A stretch of DNA of 64,000 nt from SM1-50 sp964467345 (GCA_964467345.1 CAYXPY010000008.1:1-64000); one strand, 5' to 3'; shown: positions 9,175 to 17,727, counted from the stretch's first letter. A program made the numbers and translations. The notes: generated by a model not told the origin, from the letters alone.

Positions 9175-9762
9175 TTATCCAAGGATGTCGTCATAACAGA
9201 TCTTGACTAACTCGTTGATTGGTTTTGTGGCATCCAGATGCAGGAAGCGGCTGCCTTTTGAAACCGTCAGATAATTCGTATGGACTTTTTCTAAAAAAGC
9301 AAGGTGTTCAAAAGGGATGAGTTCTGCTCTCTGTTGGATACGGGCAAGGGATACCTTAGGGTCAATGACGAAGAGATAGGTTCGATCCGGGATGAGAATA
9401 CGACCTTCAGAGAGGTCTTGTAACCATTTCAGTGGATCTTTCAGTTCAGATTCTAACTGGGCAGCCTGGTAGGCGTAGGTGGATTCCGCGTATCGGTCAC
9501 AAATAACGATTTTTCCATCGTCTACCCATTGTTTGATTTGCTTGCCGTGGAGGATACGGTCTGCGATGAAGGTAAATGAGGTGATAAATGGATCCGATTG
9601 TTTCTTGATACATTCCTGGACATATGTACCGATCGTTGAATCTGTTGGTTCAAATGTCCAGATGATGTCATACCCTGCTTTTCGTAGTTTTTCTGCTACT
9701 AACTTTGATACGGTGGATTTGCCTGATCCATCTATTCCTTCGAAGGTAAAAAACTGTCTCAT
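9175..9762 (-). CDS. tmk: Thymidylate kinase
   Basis: About 195 residues that phosphorylate dTMP to dTDP with ATP. FEGIDGSGKST at the N-terminus is the P-loop with the thymidylate-kinase context. FEPTDS is the family's second motif. DRYAEST is the DRY/H nucleotide-binding motif. The start ATG 9762 overlaps the priL stop as ATGA and has an upstream GGAG site, so the two genes are translationally coupled. An earlier in-frame GTG/ATG at 9786 would extend into priL and is less likely. Pairing with the primase subunit puts it in a DNA replication operon. Confidence 0.9.
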   Translation of the reverse strand: MRQFFTFEGIDGSGKSTVSKLVAEKLRKAGYDIIWTFEPTDSTIGTYVQECIKKQSDPFITSFTFIADRILHGKQIKQWVDDGKIVICDRYAESTYAYQAAQLESELKDPLKWLQDLSEGRILIPDRTYLFVIDPKVSLARIQQRAELIPFEHLAFLEKVHTNYLTVSKGSRFLHLDATKPINELVKICYDDILG

Positions 9763-10793
9763 GCTTTCTGTTTCTCCTGTTTCCATTTTGTGCTATAATA
9801 GGTTAAGGGATGTCTGATTTTTTTACATAGTTCGTCCATTTTATCGACAGGGCATATCCCATAGGTCCGCATTTTCTCACAACCAGGGCATTTGTATTCT
9901 GTTGAAGACGATGCACCGGTGATATGCTCCACTTGGTAACGTGTCTTATCTTCTTGGTAATCAGGGGCGGTGCTGAAGAGTTTTAGAATGTCATTGGTGT
10001 TTAATTTCAGGGAGCTTAAAAAAGCAACTAAGGCGAATCTCCCCATGTGTGGTACGTTTTCTCCGGATTGAATGGCGGAGAGTATCTCTTTCATGCATGG
10101 GGGGAGTTTTTCGAGGCTTACTTTTCCGACAGGGGTCGCTTCCAGCTTTTTTTTCTGTAGGGAAAGCATGTTCTGGAACCGTTGTATCTCTGAAGAAAAA
10201 GCGTCAAGGACGCTTGTATCGCATTGTCTGCTGAGAAGTTCTTCGTTGACGCGCTCTCGTAATGATTCTAAAAGGATTCTTGCCAGGTCTTTATGGGATA
10301 TTGTCAGAAAACCGGCATGAATACCACGATTCACCATCTTCCATTCTTTATATCGTGTGGGTGCGTTCCTCAAATAGTCTTTGAAGTAGATTTTTATCGT
10401 ATTTTTCTCTGCGTCGTAGTTGATGTTTACTTCAAGTTCTTTTGCCACGGTGAGTAAAAAAGAGGTTGATTCAGCAAGGAGCTGTTTGTACATATGGGAG
10501 GCTTCACCAAGTGCGTATCGTTTTTTGAAAAATGGATCACCGATGCAGACAGAGACCATGCGAGCTATTGGATAGGAGAGGATTTCCATGATGCAATCGG
10601 ATTCGCTGGCCAGGCTACGTATTCCTACATCTCTGTTTTTAAACGCATTGTCCAGTCGTTCGATACCAATAATTCTGGCACGTTCATAGGGAGGTGCATG
10701 CAGCAAATCATCGACGGATGGACCGTTGTCTTTGATGAACTGTCTTGTGTCGCTTAAGAACGGATATTTTGCTAATGTTGAAAGTTCCCTCAT
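9759..10793 (-). CDS. priL: DNA primase large subunit (iron-sulfur)
   Basis: About 344 residues matching PriL, the non-catalytic large subunit of archaeal/eukaryotic primase. The N-terminal domain includes YPFLSDTRQFIKD and the central region is helical. The C-terminal domain has cysteines at LPPCMKE, CPGCEKM and YGICP, which supply the expected 4Fe-4S ligands. It works with PriS to start primers. ATG 10793 follows a GGTG site by six bases; an upstream GTG (10802) is the alternative. It overlaps tmk by four bases. The catalytic subunit is not in this window. Confidence 0.85.
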   Translation of the reverse strand: MRELSTLAKYPFLSDTRQFIKDNGPSVDDLLHAPPYERARIIGIERLDNAFKNRDVGIRSLASESDCIMEILSYPIARMVSVCIGDPFFKKRYALGEASHMYKQLLAESTSFLLTVAKELEVNINYDAEKNTIKIYFKDYLRNAPTRYKEWKMVNRGIHAGFLTISHKDLARILLESLRERVNEELLSRQCDTSVLDAFSSEIQRFQNMLSLQKKKLEATPVGKVSLEKLPPCMKEILSAIQSGENVPHMGRFALVAFLSSLKLNTNDILKLFSTAPDYQEDKTRYQVEHITGASSSTEYKCPGCEKMRTYGICPVDKMDELCKKIRHPLTYYSTKWKQEKQKA

Positions 10794-10845
10794 GACGCAC
10801 ACCGATATTTCTTTTGATTAATGAACCTTGCTCTTTGTCCGGAAT

Positions 10846-10856
10846 CTTTAAATTTT
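10846..10856 (+). promoter_or_regulatory. TATA box upstream of tRNA(CAU)
   Basis: A TTTAAATTTT run lies about 40 bases before the tRNA 5' end, suitable for an archaeal promoter with a short leader. Confidence 0.35.
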
Positions 10857-10893
10857 AAGTAGTAGATGACCGATAGGGGCTGGAATGTTTGTC

Positions 10894-10967
10894 GGGCTCG
10901 TAGCTTAGACTGGTGGAGCGACTGGCTCATAACCAGTTGGTCGTCGGTTCAAATCCGGCCGGGCCCA
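10894..10967 (+). tRNA. tRNA with CAU anticodon (elongator Met or Ile2)
   Basis: A 74-nt cloverleaf with no intron. The acceptor arm GGGCTCG pairs with CGGGCCC (one G-U). The anticodon stem ACTGG/CCAGT closes loop CTCATAA, giving anticodon CAU. The T arm is GTCGG/CCGGC around TTCAAAT. CCA is not encoded. It begins with G1-C72 and lacks the three G-C pairs of archaeal initiators, so it is not the initiator. Elongator Met and the agmatidine-modified Ile-CAU tRNA cannot be separated by eye. Confidence 0.93.
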
Positions 10968-11050
10968 TCATTTTTGTTCTTTTTCTCAGGATCATCGGTA
11001 AAAAAAGCTATTTTTTACTAAAAAAATCCGATTTTCGAAAATCCCAAATT

Positions 11051-11058
11051 TTAATATA
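11051..11058 (+). promoter_or_regulatory. TATA box of the aminotransferase gene
   Basis: TTAATATA lies 32-39 bases before ATG 11090, giving a short predicted leader. Confidence 0.45.
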
Positions 11059-11089
11059 AGAGAACCGATTACAGGCTCGGGGCATTTTT

Positions 11090-12337
11090 ATGGTAGTTAA
11101 TTACGACCGTTTATTCTCAGCACGATCAAAATCCCTGAAATCCTCAGAGATTCGGGAGTTATTGAAGCTTACCCAAAGCCCAGGGTTTATCTCCCTGGCA
11201 GGGGGGTTACCAAATCCCCAGGCGTTCCCTGTGGATGTTATCCATGAATGCATTGAGAAGGTTTTCAAGACCAATATTCACAATGCTCTTCAATACGGGA
11301 CAACGGAGGGGTTGCCGCTTCTCAGAAATGTTCTTGCACAACGGATGCGGGAAAAAAAGGGTATCGATTGTGAACTTCATGACATTTTAATTACTGGTGG
11401 TGCACAGCAGGCGCTCTCCTTTGTTGCCTTTAACCTCTTGGATCCCGGCGATACCTATATCACCAGTGCGCCAACATATCTTGGGGCGTTACAGGCGTTT
11501 CATGCGTATCAGGGGAACTGTGAGTGCATCCCAATGAATGATGAAGGAATCGACATCGATTCGCTCCGTAGGAACCTCAAACGACTTCATCGGACCGGTA
11601 TTACTCCAAAATTTTTGTACGCTGTTGCGACGTTTCAGAACCCATCTGGCGAGAGTATCTCACTGGAGCATCGTAAGGAACTCCTGGAGATCGCCTCTGA
11701 ATATGATTTTGTCATCGTTGAGGATGATCCGTACGGTGAGCTGGTTTTTGATGGAAAACCGATTCCCTCTATCAAATCACTTGACAACAAAGGCCGTGTC
11801 ATCTATATCGGGACGTTCTCAAAGGTGCTTGCCCCTGGTTTTCGGCTTGCCTGGGTCATCGCATCTGAGGAGATAATCAATCGATTTTCATTGACTAAAC
11901 AATCGAGTGATTTATGTTCTAACATGTTTGTGCAGTATGTCGCCTATGAGTACATCAAAGGCGGGTACCTGGATATTCAGATTGAGCATATTAAAAAGCT
12001 TTATAAGCACAAACGAGACGTGATGTTAAAGGCATTGAAGGAATTTTTCCCGAAAGAGGCGAAATGGACCGTCCCCGGTGGTGGGATGTTCCTCTGGGTG
12101 ACGTTGCCTAAGAATGTGAACACGCGTTTGATGTTTAAGCGAGCGGTTGAGAAGAAGGTCGCTTATGTCGTAGGTGATGCTTTCTACCCGGACAGCAGTA
12201 ATTATAACTCGATGCGGCTCAATTTTTCCTATTCTGATGACGATGTGATGAGGGAAGGCGTTAAACGTCTCGCGGAGGTCATTAAGGAGGAGATGAAAAC
12301 TCCCTACGATAAGGATGAGTATGTGGGAGGAGTATAG
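11090..12337 (+). CDS. PLP aminotransferase, class I/II (2-aminoadipate/LysN-like)
   Basis: A 415-residue fold-type I aminotransferase. ISLAGGLPNP near the N-terminus and YGTTEGLPLLR are typical of the LysN/aminoadipate (KAT II-like) group. NPSGESIS, EDDPYGEL and GTFSKVLAPGFR at about 245, carrying the PLP lysine, complete the active site. Family members transaminate 2-aminoadipate, aromatic or branched-chain amino acids with 2-oxoglutarate. A lysine-to-aminoadipate-semialdehyde module lies 23 kb away, so 2-aminoadipate is a reasonable but unproven substrate. The gene is single and T-rich sequence follows it. Confidence 0.85.
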   Translation: MVVNYDRLFSARSKSLKSSEIRELLKLTQSPGFISLAGGLPNPQAFPVDVIHECIEKVFKTNIHNALQYGTTEGLPLLRNVLAQRMREKKGIDCELHDILITGGAQQALSFVAFNLLDPGDTYITSAPTYLGALQAFHAYQGNCECIPMNDEGIDIDSLRRNLKRLHRTGITPKFLYAVATFQNPSGESISLEHRKELLEIASEYDFVIVEDDPYGELVFDGKPIPSIKSLDNKGRVIYIGTFSKVLAPGFRLAWVIASEEIINRFSLTKQSSDLCSNMFVQYVAYEYIKGGYLDIQIEHIKKLYKHKRDVMLKALKEFFPKEAKWTVPGGGMFLWVTLPKNVNTRLMFKRAVEKKVAYVVGDAFYPDSSNYNSMRLNFSYSDDDVMREGVKRLAEVIKEEMKTPYDKDEYVGGV

Positions 12338-12416
12338 CGTCCCTCTCTTTTTCCCTTTTTTTCACTGTCGTATCGTAATAAACGCAGGTTTTTTGAAGGA
12401 GAAGCCTACGCACTAA

Positions 12417-12427
12417 CTTTAAATAAC
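12417..12427 (+). promoter_or_regulatory. TATA box of eS17 gene
   Basis: CTTTAAATAAC lies about 42-52 bases before the CTG start codon, so transcription should begin near 12447, just before the GGGTGATT ribosome site. Confidence 0.45.
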
Positions 12428-12468
12428 AAAACACTATTCCGGAACTCTATATCTGAAGGGTGATTAAC

Positions 12469-12687
12469 CTGGGCAATATTCGTCAGACACATATAAAGAA
12501 CGTTGCAATCGACTTAGTGAAGAAATATCCAGATCAGTTCACTGGTGATTTTCAAAACAATAAGGAGAAAGTTGAATTGCTGGCAACTGTGAGCAGTAAA
12601 TTGTTACGTAACAGGATTGCTGGGTATATTACTCGTTATGTGATTTCTCGGAGTAAATCCAAACCGAGTCGACCCATTTCTGAGTAA
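12469..12687 (+). CDS. rps17e: Ribosomal protein eS17, possible CTG start
   Basis: About 72 residues of the archaeal/eukaryotic small-subunit protein eS17. GNIRQTHIKNVA at the start and LLRNRIAGYITRYVIS near the end are family hallmarks. The start is odd. The only usual start nearby is GTG 12460, which lies inside the GGGTGATT ribosome site. CTG 12469 follows GGTGA by five bases and makes the protein begin exactly as relatives do (M-GNIR). I therefore prefer CTG, with GTG as the alternative. The family call is firm and the start is inferred. Confidence 0.9.
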   Translation: MGNIRQTHIKNVAIDLVKKYPDQFTGDFQNNKEKVELLATVSSKLLRNRIAGYITRYVISRSKSKPSRPISE

Positions 12688-12694
12688 CATCCCA

Positions 12695-12707
12695 ATATTT
12701 ATTTTAT
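12695..12707 (+). promoter_or_regulatory. TATA box of the riboflavin operon
   Basis: ATATTTATTTTAT is placed so transcription would begin near 12722-12728, downstream of ATG 12706. That leaves GGGTGAG (12727-12733) as the ribosome site for ribB. Confidence 0.4.
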
Positions 12708-12736
12708 GACGGGAAATATTCGCCACGGGTGAGTCT

Positions 12737-13435
12737 ATAACCATCATTCAAGATGCTATCGAATCGCTTCGAAACGGACGTTTTATTCTTATCTATGACA
12801 ATGAGTCCAGGGAAAGCGAAACAGATCTTGTCATCCCAGCCCAGTTCGTGACCCCTGATGCAATCAAACGTATGCGAAAAGACGGCGGCGGCCTCATCTT
12901 TCTGATGGTCGCCTATGCTGCTGCCCAGAAACTCCAACTGCCCTTTCTAACGGACCTATATTCTCAGGTCAGTCCTCAATATCCTGTCCTAAAAGAACTC
13001 GTCCCAAACGACATCCCCTACGACACGAAATCCTCCTTCTCACTATATATCAACCATCGGAAGACCTTTACCGGGATCACCGACAATGACCGGAGTCTTA
13101 CCATGACACAATTCGCAGAACTGGTAAGAACCATACAAAACAAAACCAGTAGCACAGCGGTAAAAGAGTTTGGCAACGAATTTCGCTCCCCAGGCCATGT
13201 CCCCATCTGCATCGCCTCAGAAAAACTGCTTCATGAACGAAAAGGTCATACGGAGCTAGTGATTTCCATTCTGGAGATGGCAGGCCTTACCCCCGTCGGA
13301 AGCGGCTGTGAAATCATGGGCGAAAAGGGAAAAGCCTTACCCAAAGAAGACGCACAGAAATACGCTGAAAAAAACAACTTCATCTTTCTGGAAGGAAACG
13401 ATATCATAAAAGCGTGGACACAATGGTCAAAGTAA
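12737..13435 (+). CDS. ribB: 3,4-dihydroxy-2-butanone 4-phosphate synthase, possible ATA start
   Basis: Converts ribulose 5-phosphate to dihydroxybutanone phosphate, the four-carbon precursor of riboflavin. The reading frame is open from 12710. IYDNESRESETDLV at 12791-12832 carries the catalytic acidic residues. TPDAIKRMRKDGGG, SLYINHRKTF-TGITDNDRS and FRSPGHVP follow in family order. The first in-frame ATG/GTG/TTG is GTG 12848, which would remove the catalytic loop, so the real start lies upstream. GGGTGAG at 12727-12733 precedes ATA 12737 by about four bases, giving about 232 residues. ATC 12743 and ATT 12746 are alternatives, as is a one-base frameshift from ATG 12706. First gene of the rib operon; it overlaps ribL. 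Confidence 0.85.
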   Translation: MTIIQDAIESLRNGRFILIYDNESRESETDLVIPAQFVTPDAIKRMRKDGGGLIFLMVAYAAAQKLQLPFLTDLYSQVSPQYPVLKELVPNDIPYDTKSSFSLYINHRKTFTGITDNDRSLTMTQFAELVRTIQNKTSSTAVKEFGNEFRSPGHVPICIASEKLLHERKGHTELVISILEMAGLTPVGSGCEIMGEKGKALPKEDAQKYAEKNNFIFLEGNDIIKAWTQWSK

Positions 13436-13884
13436 TGGCGACAGGGACCTTTGATTTACTTCACATGGGACATATTTACTATCTGAAAGAAGCAAAAAAA
13501 CTTGGAGACCGCCTTGCAGTTGTTGTCGCAACAGATGCAACCGTACGAAAACTCAAACACGACCCGATCACACCCCAAGAGATACGAGTCAACCTCATCA
13601 AAGAGCTCAAAGTAGTAGACGAAGCATACCTTGGTCATGAGGGTGATATCTATTCAATCGTTGAAGAAATAAAACCAGATATCATCGCCCTTGGTTTCGA
13701 TCAAATCCACAATGAAAGCACGATCAAAGAAGAGCTGAAAAAAAGAAAACTCAACGTACAGGTCGTTAGACTTTCCAAATACGAAGGGGGAAGTGACCTT
13801 GAGGGAACACGACGGATCATCCAAAAGGTCATTGCTGCCCATGAGTTCCAAAAAAAGATGCAACAAATAGAAGGAGAACCATGA
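13423..13884 (+). CDS. ribL: FAD synthase, archaeal RibL
   Basis: About 153 residues of the cytidylyltransferase superfamily. ATGTFDLLHMGHIYYLKEA holds the HxGH nucleotide-binding site. ALGFDQ and the later EGGSDLEGTRRI are typical of archaeal RibL, which adenylates FMN to FAD. The N-terminus overlaps the end of ribB. ATG 13423 matches the usual N-terminal length; GTG 13414 and ATG 13435 (TAATG overlap) are alternatives. It ends in a four-base overlap with ribC, so the genes are translationally coupled. Confidence 0.88.
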   Translation: MVKVMATGTFDLLHMGHIYYLKEAKKLGDRLAVVVATDATVRKLKHDPITPQEIRVNLIKELKVVDEAYLGHEGDIYSIVEEIKPDIIALGFDQIHNESTIKEELKKRKLNVQVVRLSKYEGGSDLEGTRRIIQKVIAAHEFQKKMQQIEGEP

Positions 13885-14348
13885 AACGTATCGGAATCGC
13901 AGATACCACATTTGCCCGTTACGACATGGGAAAAGCGGCAATCAGTGAACTTACATCCAGTAATACTGGAATTAAAATCGTTCGTTACACAGTCCCCGGT
14001 ATTAAGGATTTACCGGTGGCATGCAAGAAATTATTCGAGGAACAATCCTGTGATATCGTCATGGCACTTGGCATGCCTGGTCCTAAACCCATTGACAAAC
14101 AATGTGCCCATGAGGCAAGCACAGGGCTGATCCAAACACAGCTGCTCTGCACCAAACATATCATCGAGGTCTTTGTCCATGAGGATGAAGCCGAGACGAA
14201 TGCAGAGCTTGCATGGCTTGCGGAGCAACGTACACGGGAACATGCACGCAACGTCATCGACTTGCTCTTTCACCCTGAACATCTTACCAAACAGGCGGGT
14301 CATGGTCTTCGCGAGGGATTCAAGGACGCAGGACCAGTAGAGAAATAA
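13881..14348 (+). CDS. ribC: Riboflavin synthase, archaeal type
   Basis: A 155-residue enzyme that dismutates two molecules of 6,7-dimethyl-8-ribityllumazine to riboflavin. It is the archaeal form, related to lumazine synthase rather than to bacterial RibE. IGIADTTFARYDMG at the start, ALGMPGPKPIDKQCAHEAS in the middle and NVIDLLFHPEHLTKQAG at the end match the family. An AAGGAGAA site precedes the ATG. It lies between ribL (ATGA overlap) and ribH (22-base gap). Confidence 0.92.
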   Translation: MKRIGIADTTFARYDMGKAAISELTSSNTGIKIVRYTVPGIKDLPVACKKLFEEQSCDIVMALGMPGPKPIDKQCAHEASTGLIQTQLLCTKHIIEVFVHEDEAETNAELAWLAEQRTREHARNVIDLLFHPEHLTKQAGHGLREGFKDAGPVEK

Positions 14349-14370
14349 GAAAAGGAGGCAAAAGAAGAAA

Positions 14371-14793
14371 ATGGCGAAAGAAACTATACGAATAGGAGCG
14401 GTCGTCTCTGATTTCAACTATGACATCACTATGATGATGTTTGAACGAGCAAAAGAACATGCAGAGTTCCTTGGGGCTGAGATCACAAAAGTCGTTAAGG
14501 TACCCGGGGTCTTTGACATGGGTCTTGCCGTCAAGAAACTACTCGCACGCAAGGATATCGATGGTGTCATAACAATCGGAGCGGTCATCGAAGGAGAAAC
14601 CGAGCATGATGATTTAGTCATTTCGCATGCTGCACGGAAGATTGCGGACCTTGCATTGGAATACAACAAACCGGTTGGTCTTGGTATCTCAGGGCCAGGG
14701 ATGACCCGGCTCCAGGCTGAAGATCGTATCGAACGAGGCAAATCAGCAGTCGAAGCAGTCGTTAAACTCCATCAACGATTACAAAAAATATAA
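14371..14793 (+). CDS. ribH: 6,7-dimethyl-8-ribityllumazine synthase
   Basis: A 140-residue lumazine synthase that joins dihydroxybutanone phosphate to the ribityl-pyrimidine. VVSDFNYDIT holds the aromatic residue that stacks on the substrate. VPGVFDMGLAVKKL, IGAVIEGETEHDD and ISHAARKIADLAL line the active site in family order. It is the last gene of the ribB-ribL-ribC-ribH operon, which makes riboflavin from lumazine precursors and then FAD. The GTP-branch genes and CTP-dependent riboflavin kinase are not in the window. Confidence 0.93.
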   Translation: MAKETIRIGAVVSDFNYDITMMMFERAKEHAEFLGAEITKVVKVPGVFDMGLAVKKLLARKDIDGVITIGAVIEGETEHDDLVISHAARKIADLALEYNKPVGLGISGPGMTRLQAEDRIERGKSAVEAVVKLHQRLQKI

Positions 14794-14826
14794 AAAAGAG
14801 GGATAGTCGATCCTTATCCTTTTTTC
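14794..14826. terminator. Shared terminator between ribH and the CDF gene
   Basis: An A-rich arm (AAAAAAGAGGGATA) can pair with TATCCTTTTTT across a short loop, with a three-base bulge. This gives an imperfect stem with T runs on both strands. It suits two converging genes. Confidence 0.4.
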
Positions 14827-15741
14827 TTATGTTTGAGAAGGTACAACTGTTATTGTCAGTCGTTCTAGTTCCGATATTTTTTCAGTTGATACCCGAAGTA
14901 TCTCTGATTGTATGTGATCAAGCTCCGATACGGTCATTTCTCCAGGGACCGTGATTTCAAGTTCCCCTTGGATCACCGGACCGGTCCTTCGTAATCGAAC
15001 AACATGAGCTGCCTGCACACCGTTTATCCGCTCAGCATAGGTCTTGATAAGAATACCATACATGAGACAATCCCCATCACAGGCATCAAGTAGTATATAT
15101 CCTGATTCCTTGATGGCAGCAAAACCAATCGTGAGGATGAGACCTGCAATGATAAATCCGATGATTGAATCTGCAATAGTATAACCTAACGAAGCAAGTA
15201 TTAACGCTGCGACAGTAAGAAACGATGTTGTTCCGTCTTTGATGGTATTGATTGCATCTAGTTTGACTGCGCTGAGACGATCCTGGCGATATTTCGTGAT
15301 TTTATAGATCCCAAGAATGAGTGCTATCAGTCCGGCAATAAACGCAATGACGGCAGCAAGGAGAGGAAATTGGACGCTTTGCGGATTTATGAGTTGATTG
15401 TATGATCTAAAGGCGATATATGCTGCTAATAGGAACATTATAACAGTTGCACCGATTGAGGCTAAGTTCTCTAGTTTATAATATCCAAAATGGAATCGTT
15501 GATCCGCTGGTTTTCGAAGGAACCGCAACCCTACCCAGACAATCCCTGAGATAAATCCGTCCCCTATAGAATCAATACCATTCGCAATCAACGCAACACT
15601 AAATGATATTGTTTCTCCAAGAATTATTTGTATAACACCCAAAGCAATTAATGAAACTGTAGTTACTATAGCTAGTTTTTCAGTTTGATTGGCAAGAGGG
15701 GATTGACTCGTAACCACGTTATCACAGAAAGGACAACCCAT
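14827..15741 (-). CDS. Cation diffusion facilitator family transporter
   Basis: A 304-residue membrane protein with six hydrophobic segments and a cytoplasmic C-terminal domain, the standard CDF layout. The metal site is visible as DSIGD in helix 2 and DAINTIKD in helix 5. All four ligands would be Asp, which differs from the His-containing zinc site and resembles Mn or Fe/Co-type members. HFGYYKLENLASI is the conserved helix 3 entry. The N-terminus has CPFC, an extra Cys pair that may sense or bind metal. Substrate assignment is inference. Single gene, convergent with the rib operon. Confidence 0.85.
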   Translation of the reverse strand: MGCPFCDNVVTSQSPLANQTEKLAIVTTVSLIALGVIQIILGETISFSVALIANGIDSIGDGFISGIVWVGLRFLRKPADQRFHFGYYKLENLASIGATVIMFLLAAYIAFRSYNQLINPQSVQFPLLAAVIAFIAGLIALILGIYKITKYRQDRLSAVKLDAINTIKDGTTSFLTVAALILASLGYTIADSIIGFIIAGLILTIGFAAIKESGYILLDACDGDCLMYGILIKTYAERINGVQAAHVVRLRRTGPVIQGELEITVPGEMTVSELDHIQSEILRVSTEKISELERLTITVVPSQT

Positions 15742-15912
15742 TATTAATCATTATTATTTAAGTTGTTTAAAGGATATAATAGAAGGCTGCTGTTTTTTCA
15801 TGATTCAAAATATGAAAATAATTTTATGAAAAAGTATTTAAGTGGTGTTTTTCATAGGAGATTGCATCATCAGGGAATGATGATGACGGGAGAAAAATAA
15901 CGAGGGAATGTA

Positions 15913-16152
15913 ATGGTAAAAATTAATATTTCTATAGAAGGAGAAAATATCTCAGACATTGTTAATGAACTCTTACATGTTGGTCTGGACCTGTTAAAGG
16001 CTAATAGAAAAGAACTCCGTGAGCTCTTAAAACTCCTTGCTGATGAATCCTTAGAGGTTTTAAACGAGAAAAAAACTCTTGAGCGAGGAGCAGAGCTGTA
16101 CCGGAAAATCAATTCTGAGATCAACTGGACGTATAAACGGGTTAAAGAATAG
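15913..16152 (+). CDS. Small helical protein of unknown function
   Basis: A 79-residue protein I do not recognise. It begins with a short beta-like segment (VKINISIEGEN), followed by two long amphipathic helices rich in Leu, Glu and Lys, which suggests an oligomerising or coiled-coil protein. A GAGGG site precedes the ATG, and TATTTAAG lies upstream near 15835. It converges on the M24 peptidase gene, 14 bases away. Confidence 0.55.
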   Translation: MVKINISIEGENISDIVNELLHVGLDLLKANRKELRELLKLLADESLEVLNEKKTLERGAELYRKINSEINWTYKRVKE

Positions 16153-16166
16153 AAGCAAGCAGCGTT

Positions 16167-17264
16167 CTAATCAACTTCGAGTAAATTACGAGGGCTTTTT
16201 GTAAGAAGCTCTAACCCATCTTTTTTAATGAGGACGTCATCTTCGATTCTGACACCACCAAGCTCGGAGAGATAGACCCCCGGCTCGACGGTCAGAACCA
16301 TATTTTCCTGCAGAACCATGGTGTTATCAGAGGTGAATCCCGGGCCGTCGTGAACAGAAAGACCAAGGGAATGCCCAGTGGAATGAATGAATTTTCCTTT
16401 GAACGCTGTTGAATCGATAAATGAATAAACCGCCTGGTGAACAGCATTTGCCTTCACCCCAGGTCGTATCATCTGGAGTGCCACCTGCTGGGCTTGCAGG
16501 ACCGTTTCGTACATCTCTTTCTGTTGTCCCGTGGCCTGCCTGTAGAGAAACGTCCGGGTAATATCAGAATTGTATTTCTTATAACAGGCGCCGAAATCAC
16601 AGACAATAAACGCGCCATTTTGAAGTTGTGCATCACCATGGGCGTAATGTGGTTCTGCGGTGTTTTTTCCAAACGATGAAATGGTGTCAAAGGCAGGTTT
16701 CTCCGCCCCAAGGTTTTGAAGAGAATAATTTATTTCGGCAGCAAGTTCCTTCTCAGTCATTCCTTCAGTAAGGATATCTGGGATGGTCGCCATCGTTTCA
16801 TCGGCAATCTTGCAAGCGTGTTTGATGTATTGAATTTCCTGTTGATCTTTTATGAGCCTTGTTTTTAAAAAACCATCTGAGACATCAACAAAGCTGGTTT
16901 GTGGGAACAGTTCGGTTAATTTGCTGTATTCTCGGTAGGATAGACCATCTGCGTTGACCCCGATGATTCGAAAGTTGGTAAGTAAATTTTTCAATCCAGT
17001 GAGATATTCATCTTTTGTCTTGTAAATGGTTTGCCGAGCAGGGCTTTGCTTTGCACTTTCCGCTTCCAGCTCTGAGACCAAAATATCACAGGCTCCATCA
17101 GGATAGAGCACGGCACATGCCCCTTCAAACATGCCTTGGTCAAGGCTGGTGACATAGAAGAAGTTATCATCAATGAAGGGCAGAGAAGCGTTTTTAAGCA
17201 GAATGCACTCGATGTTAGTTTTACTGTTGTTAAAAATATTTTTTATTCTCTGTTTCACCAACAA
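16167..17264 (-). CDS. Xaa-Pro aminopeptidase-like M24 metallopeptidase
   Basis: A 365-residue pita-bread metallopeptidase. The N-terminal half is the creatinase/prolidase-type domain. In the C-terminal half the five metal ligands are visible: VCDFGACYKKYNSDITRTF gives the two Asp, HSTGHSLG the His, LTVEPGVY the first Glu and GVRIEDD the second Glu. It probably releases N-terminal residues before proline or cleaves X-Pro dipeptides. The start is TTG 17264 or GTG 17258, both just after a strong GAGGTGATT site. The next upstream gene on this strand is the HTH regulator. Confidence 0.88.
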   Translation of the reverse strand: MLVKQRIKNIFNNSKTNIECILLKNASLPFIDDNFFYVTSLDQGMFEGACAVLYPDGACDILVSELEAESAKQSPARQTIYKTKDEYLTGLKNLLTNFRIIGVNADGLSYREYSKLTELFPQTSFVDVSDGFLKTRLIKDQQEIQYIKHACKIADETMATIPDILTEGMTEKELAAEINYSLQNLGAEKPAFDTISSFGKNTAEPHYAHGDAQLQNGAFIVCDFGACYKKYNSDITRTFLYRQATGQQKEMYETVLQAQQVALQMIRPGVKANAVHQAVYSFIDSTAFKGKFIHSTGHSLGLSVHDGPGFTSDNTMVLQENMVLTVEPGVYLSELGGVRIEDDVLIKKDGLELLTKSPRNLLEVD

Positions 17265-17340
17265 ATCACCTCGTTCTGCCGTACGCTCTCCTCAAGTACG
17301 TAGCTTAAGAATAAGCGAGGGGAATGATTTTGCGTTCCGA

Positions 17341-17727
17341 TTATTTTTCTATTGAAGAAATGAGATTGTGAAGCTGGTCCAGGTCAGATCTAATGTTCTC
17401 TACTTCCTGCATCTTTTCTTTTTCAAAGCTTTTCAGAATCGTTGGTAGATCTGCAGTAAGCTTGTAGAGATGAACTGGTCTTCCCTTTCCTTTCTTCTTC
17501 TCATCGCGTTTCTTTGCCCATCCTCTTCGTCGGAGTTCTTGCATAGCGACGCTTACTTCTGGTTGGCGAAGATCCGCCCCTTGTTCAACGTCTGCAGAGC
17601 GACATTCATCCACCTGAGAAATGTAGAGTAATGTCTTAGCAAGATTCTTAGGCATCCCGAGCTCTGAGAACAACTGGACTGCTTTATTTTCATTATCATC
17701 CAATACAAACGACTTTTTCCGTTTCAT
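17341..17727 (-). CDS. Winged-helix transcriptional regulator
   Basis: A 128-residue predicted DNA-binding protein. Residues about 15-85 form a winged helix: NLAKTLLYIS, then RQPEVSVAMQELRRRGW as the recognition helix, then a basic Lys/Arg wing (KKRDEKKKGKGRP). Residues 90-128 are a Glu-rich coiled coil suited to dimerisation. It resembles the archaeal TrmB/MarR-like single-domain regulators. Its target is not evident. A GAGGAGAA site precedes the ATG, and it stands between the peptidase and the dCMP deaminase genes on the same strand. Confidence 0.75.
   Translation of the reverse strand: MKRKKSFVLDDNENKAVQLFSELGMPKNLAKTLLYISQVDECRSADVEQGADLRQPEVSVAMQELRRRGWAKKRDEKKKGKGRPVHLYKLTADLPTILKSFEKEKMQEVENIRSDLDQLHNLISSIEK

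Noticed and set aside
10894..10967. Initiator tRNA-Met
   Set aside because: It has G1-C72 and an anticodon stem without the three consecutive G-C pairs of archaeal initiators.
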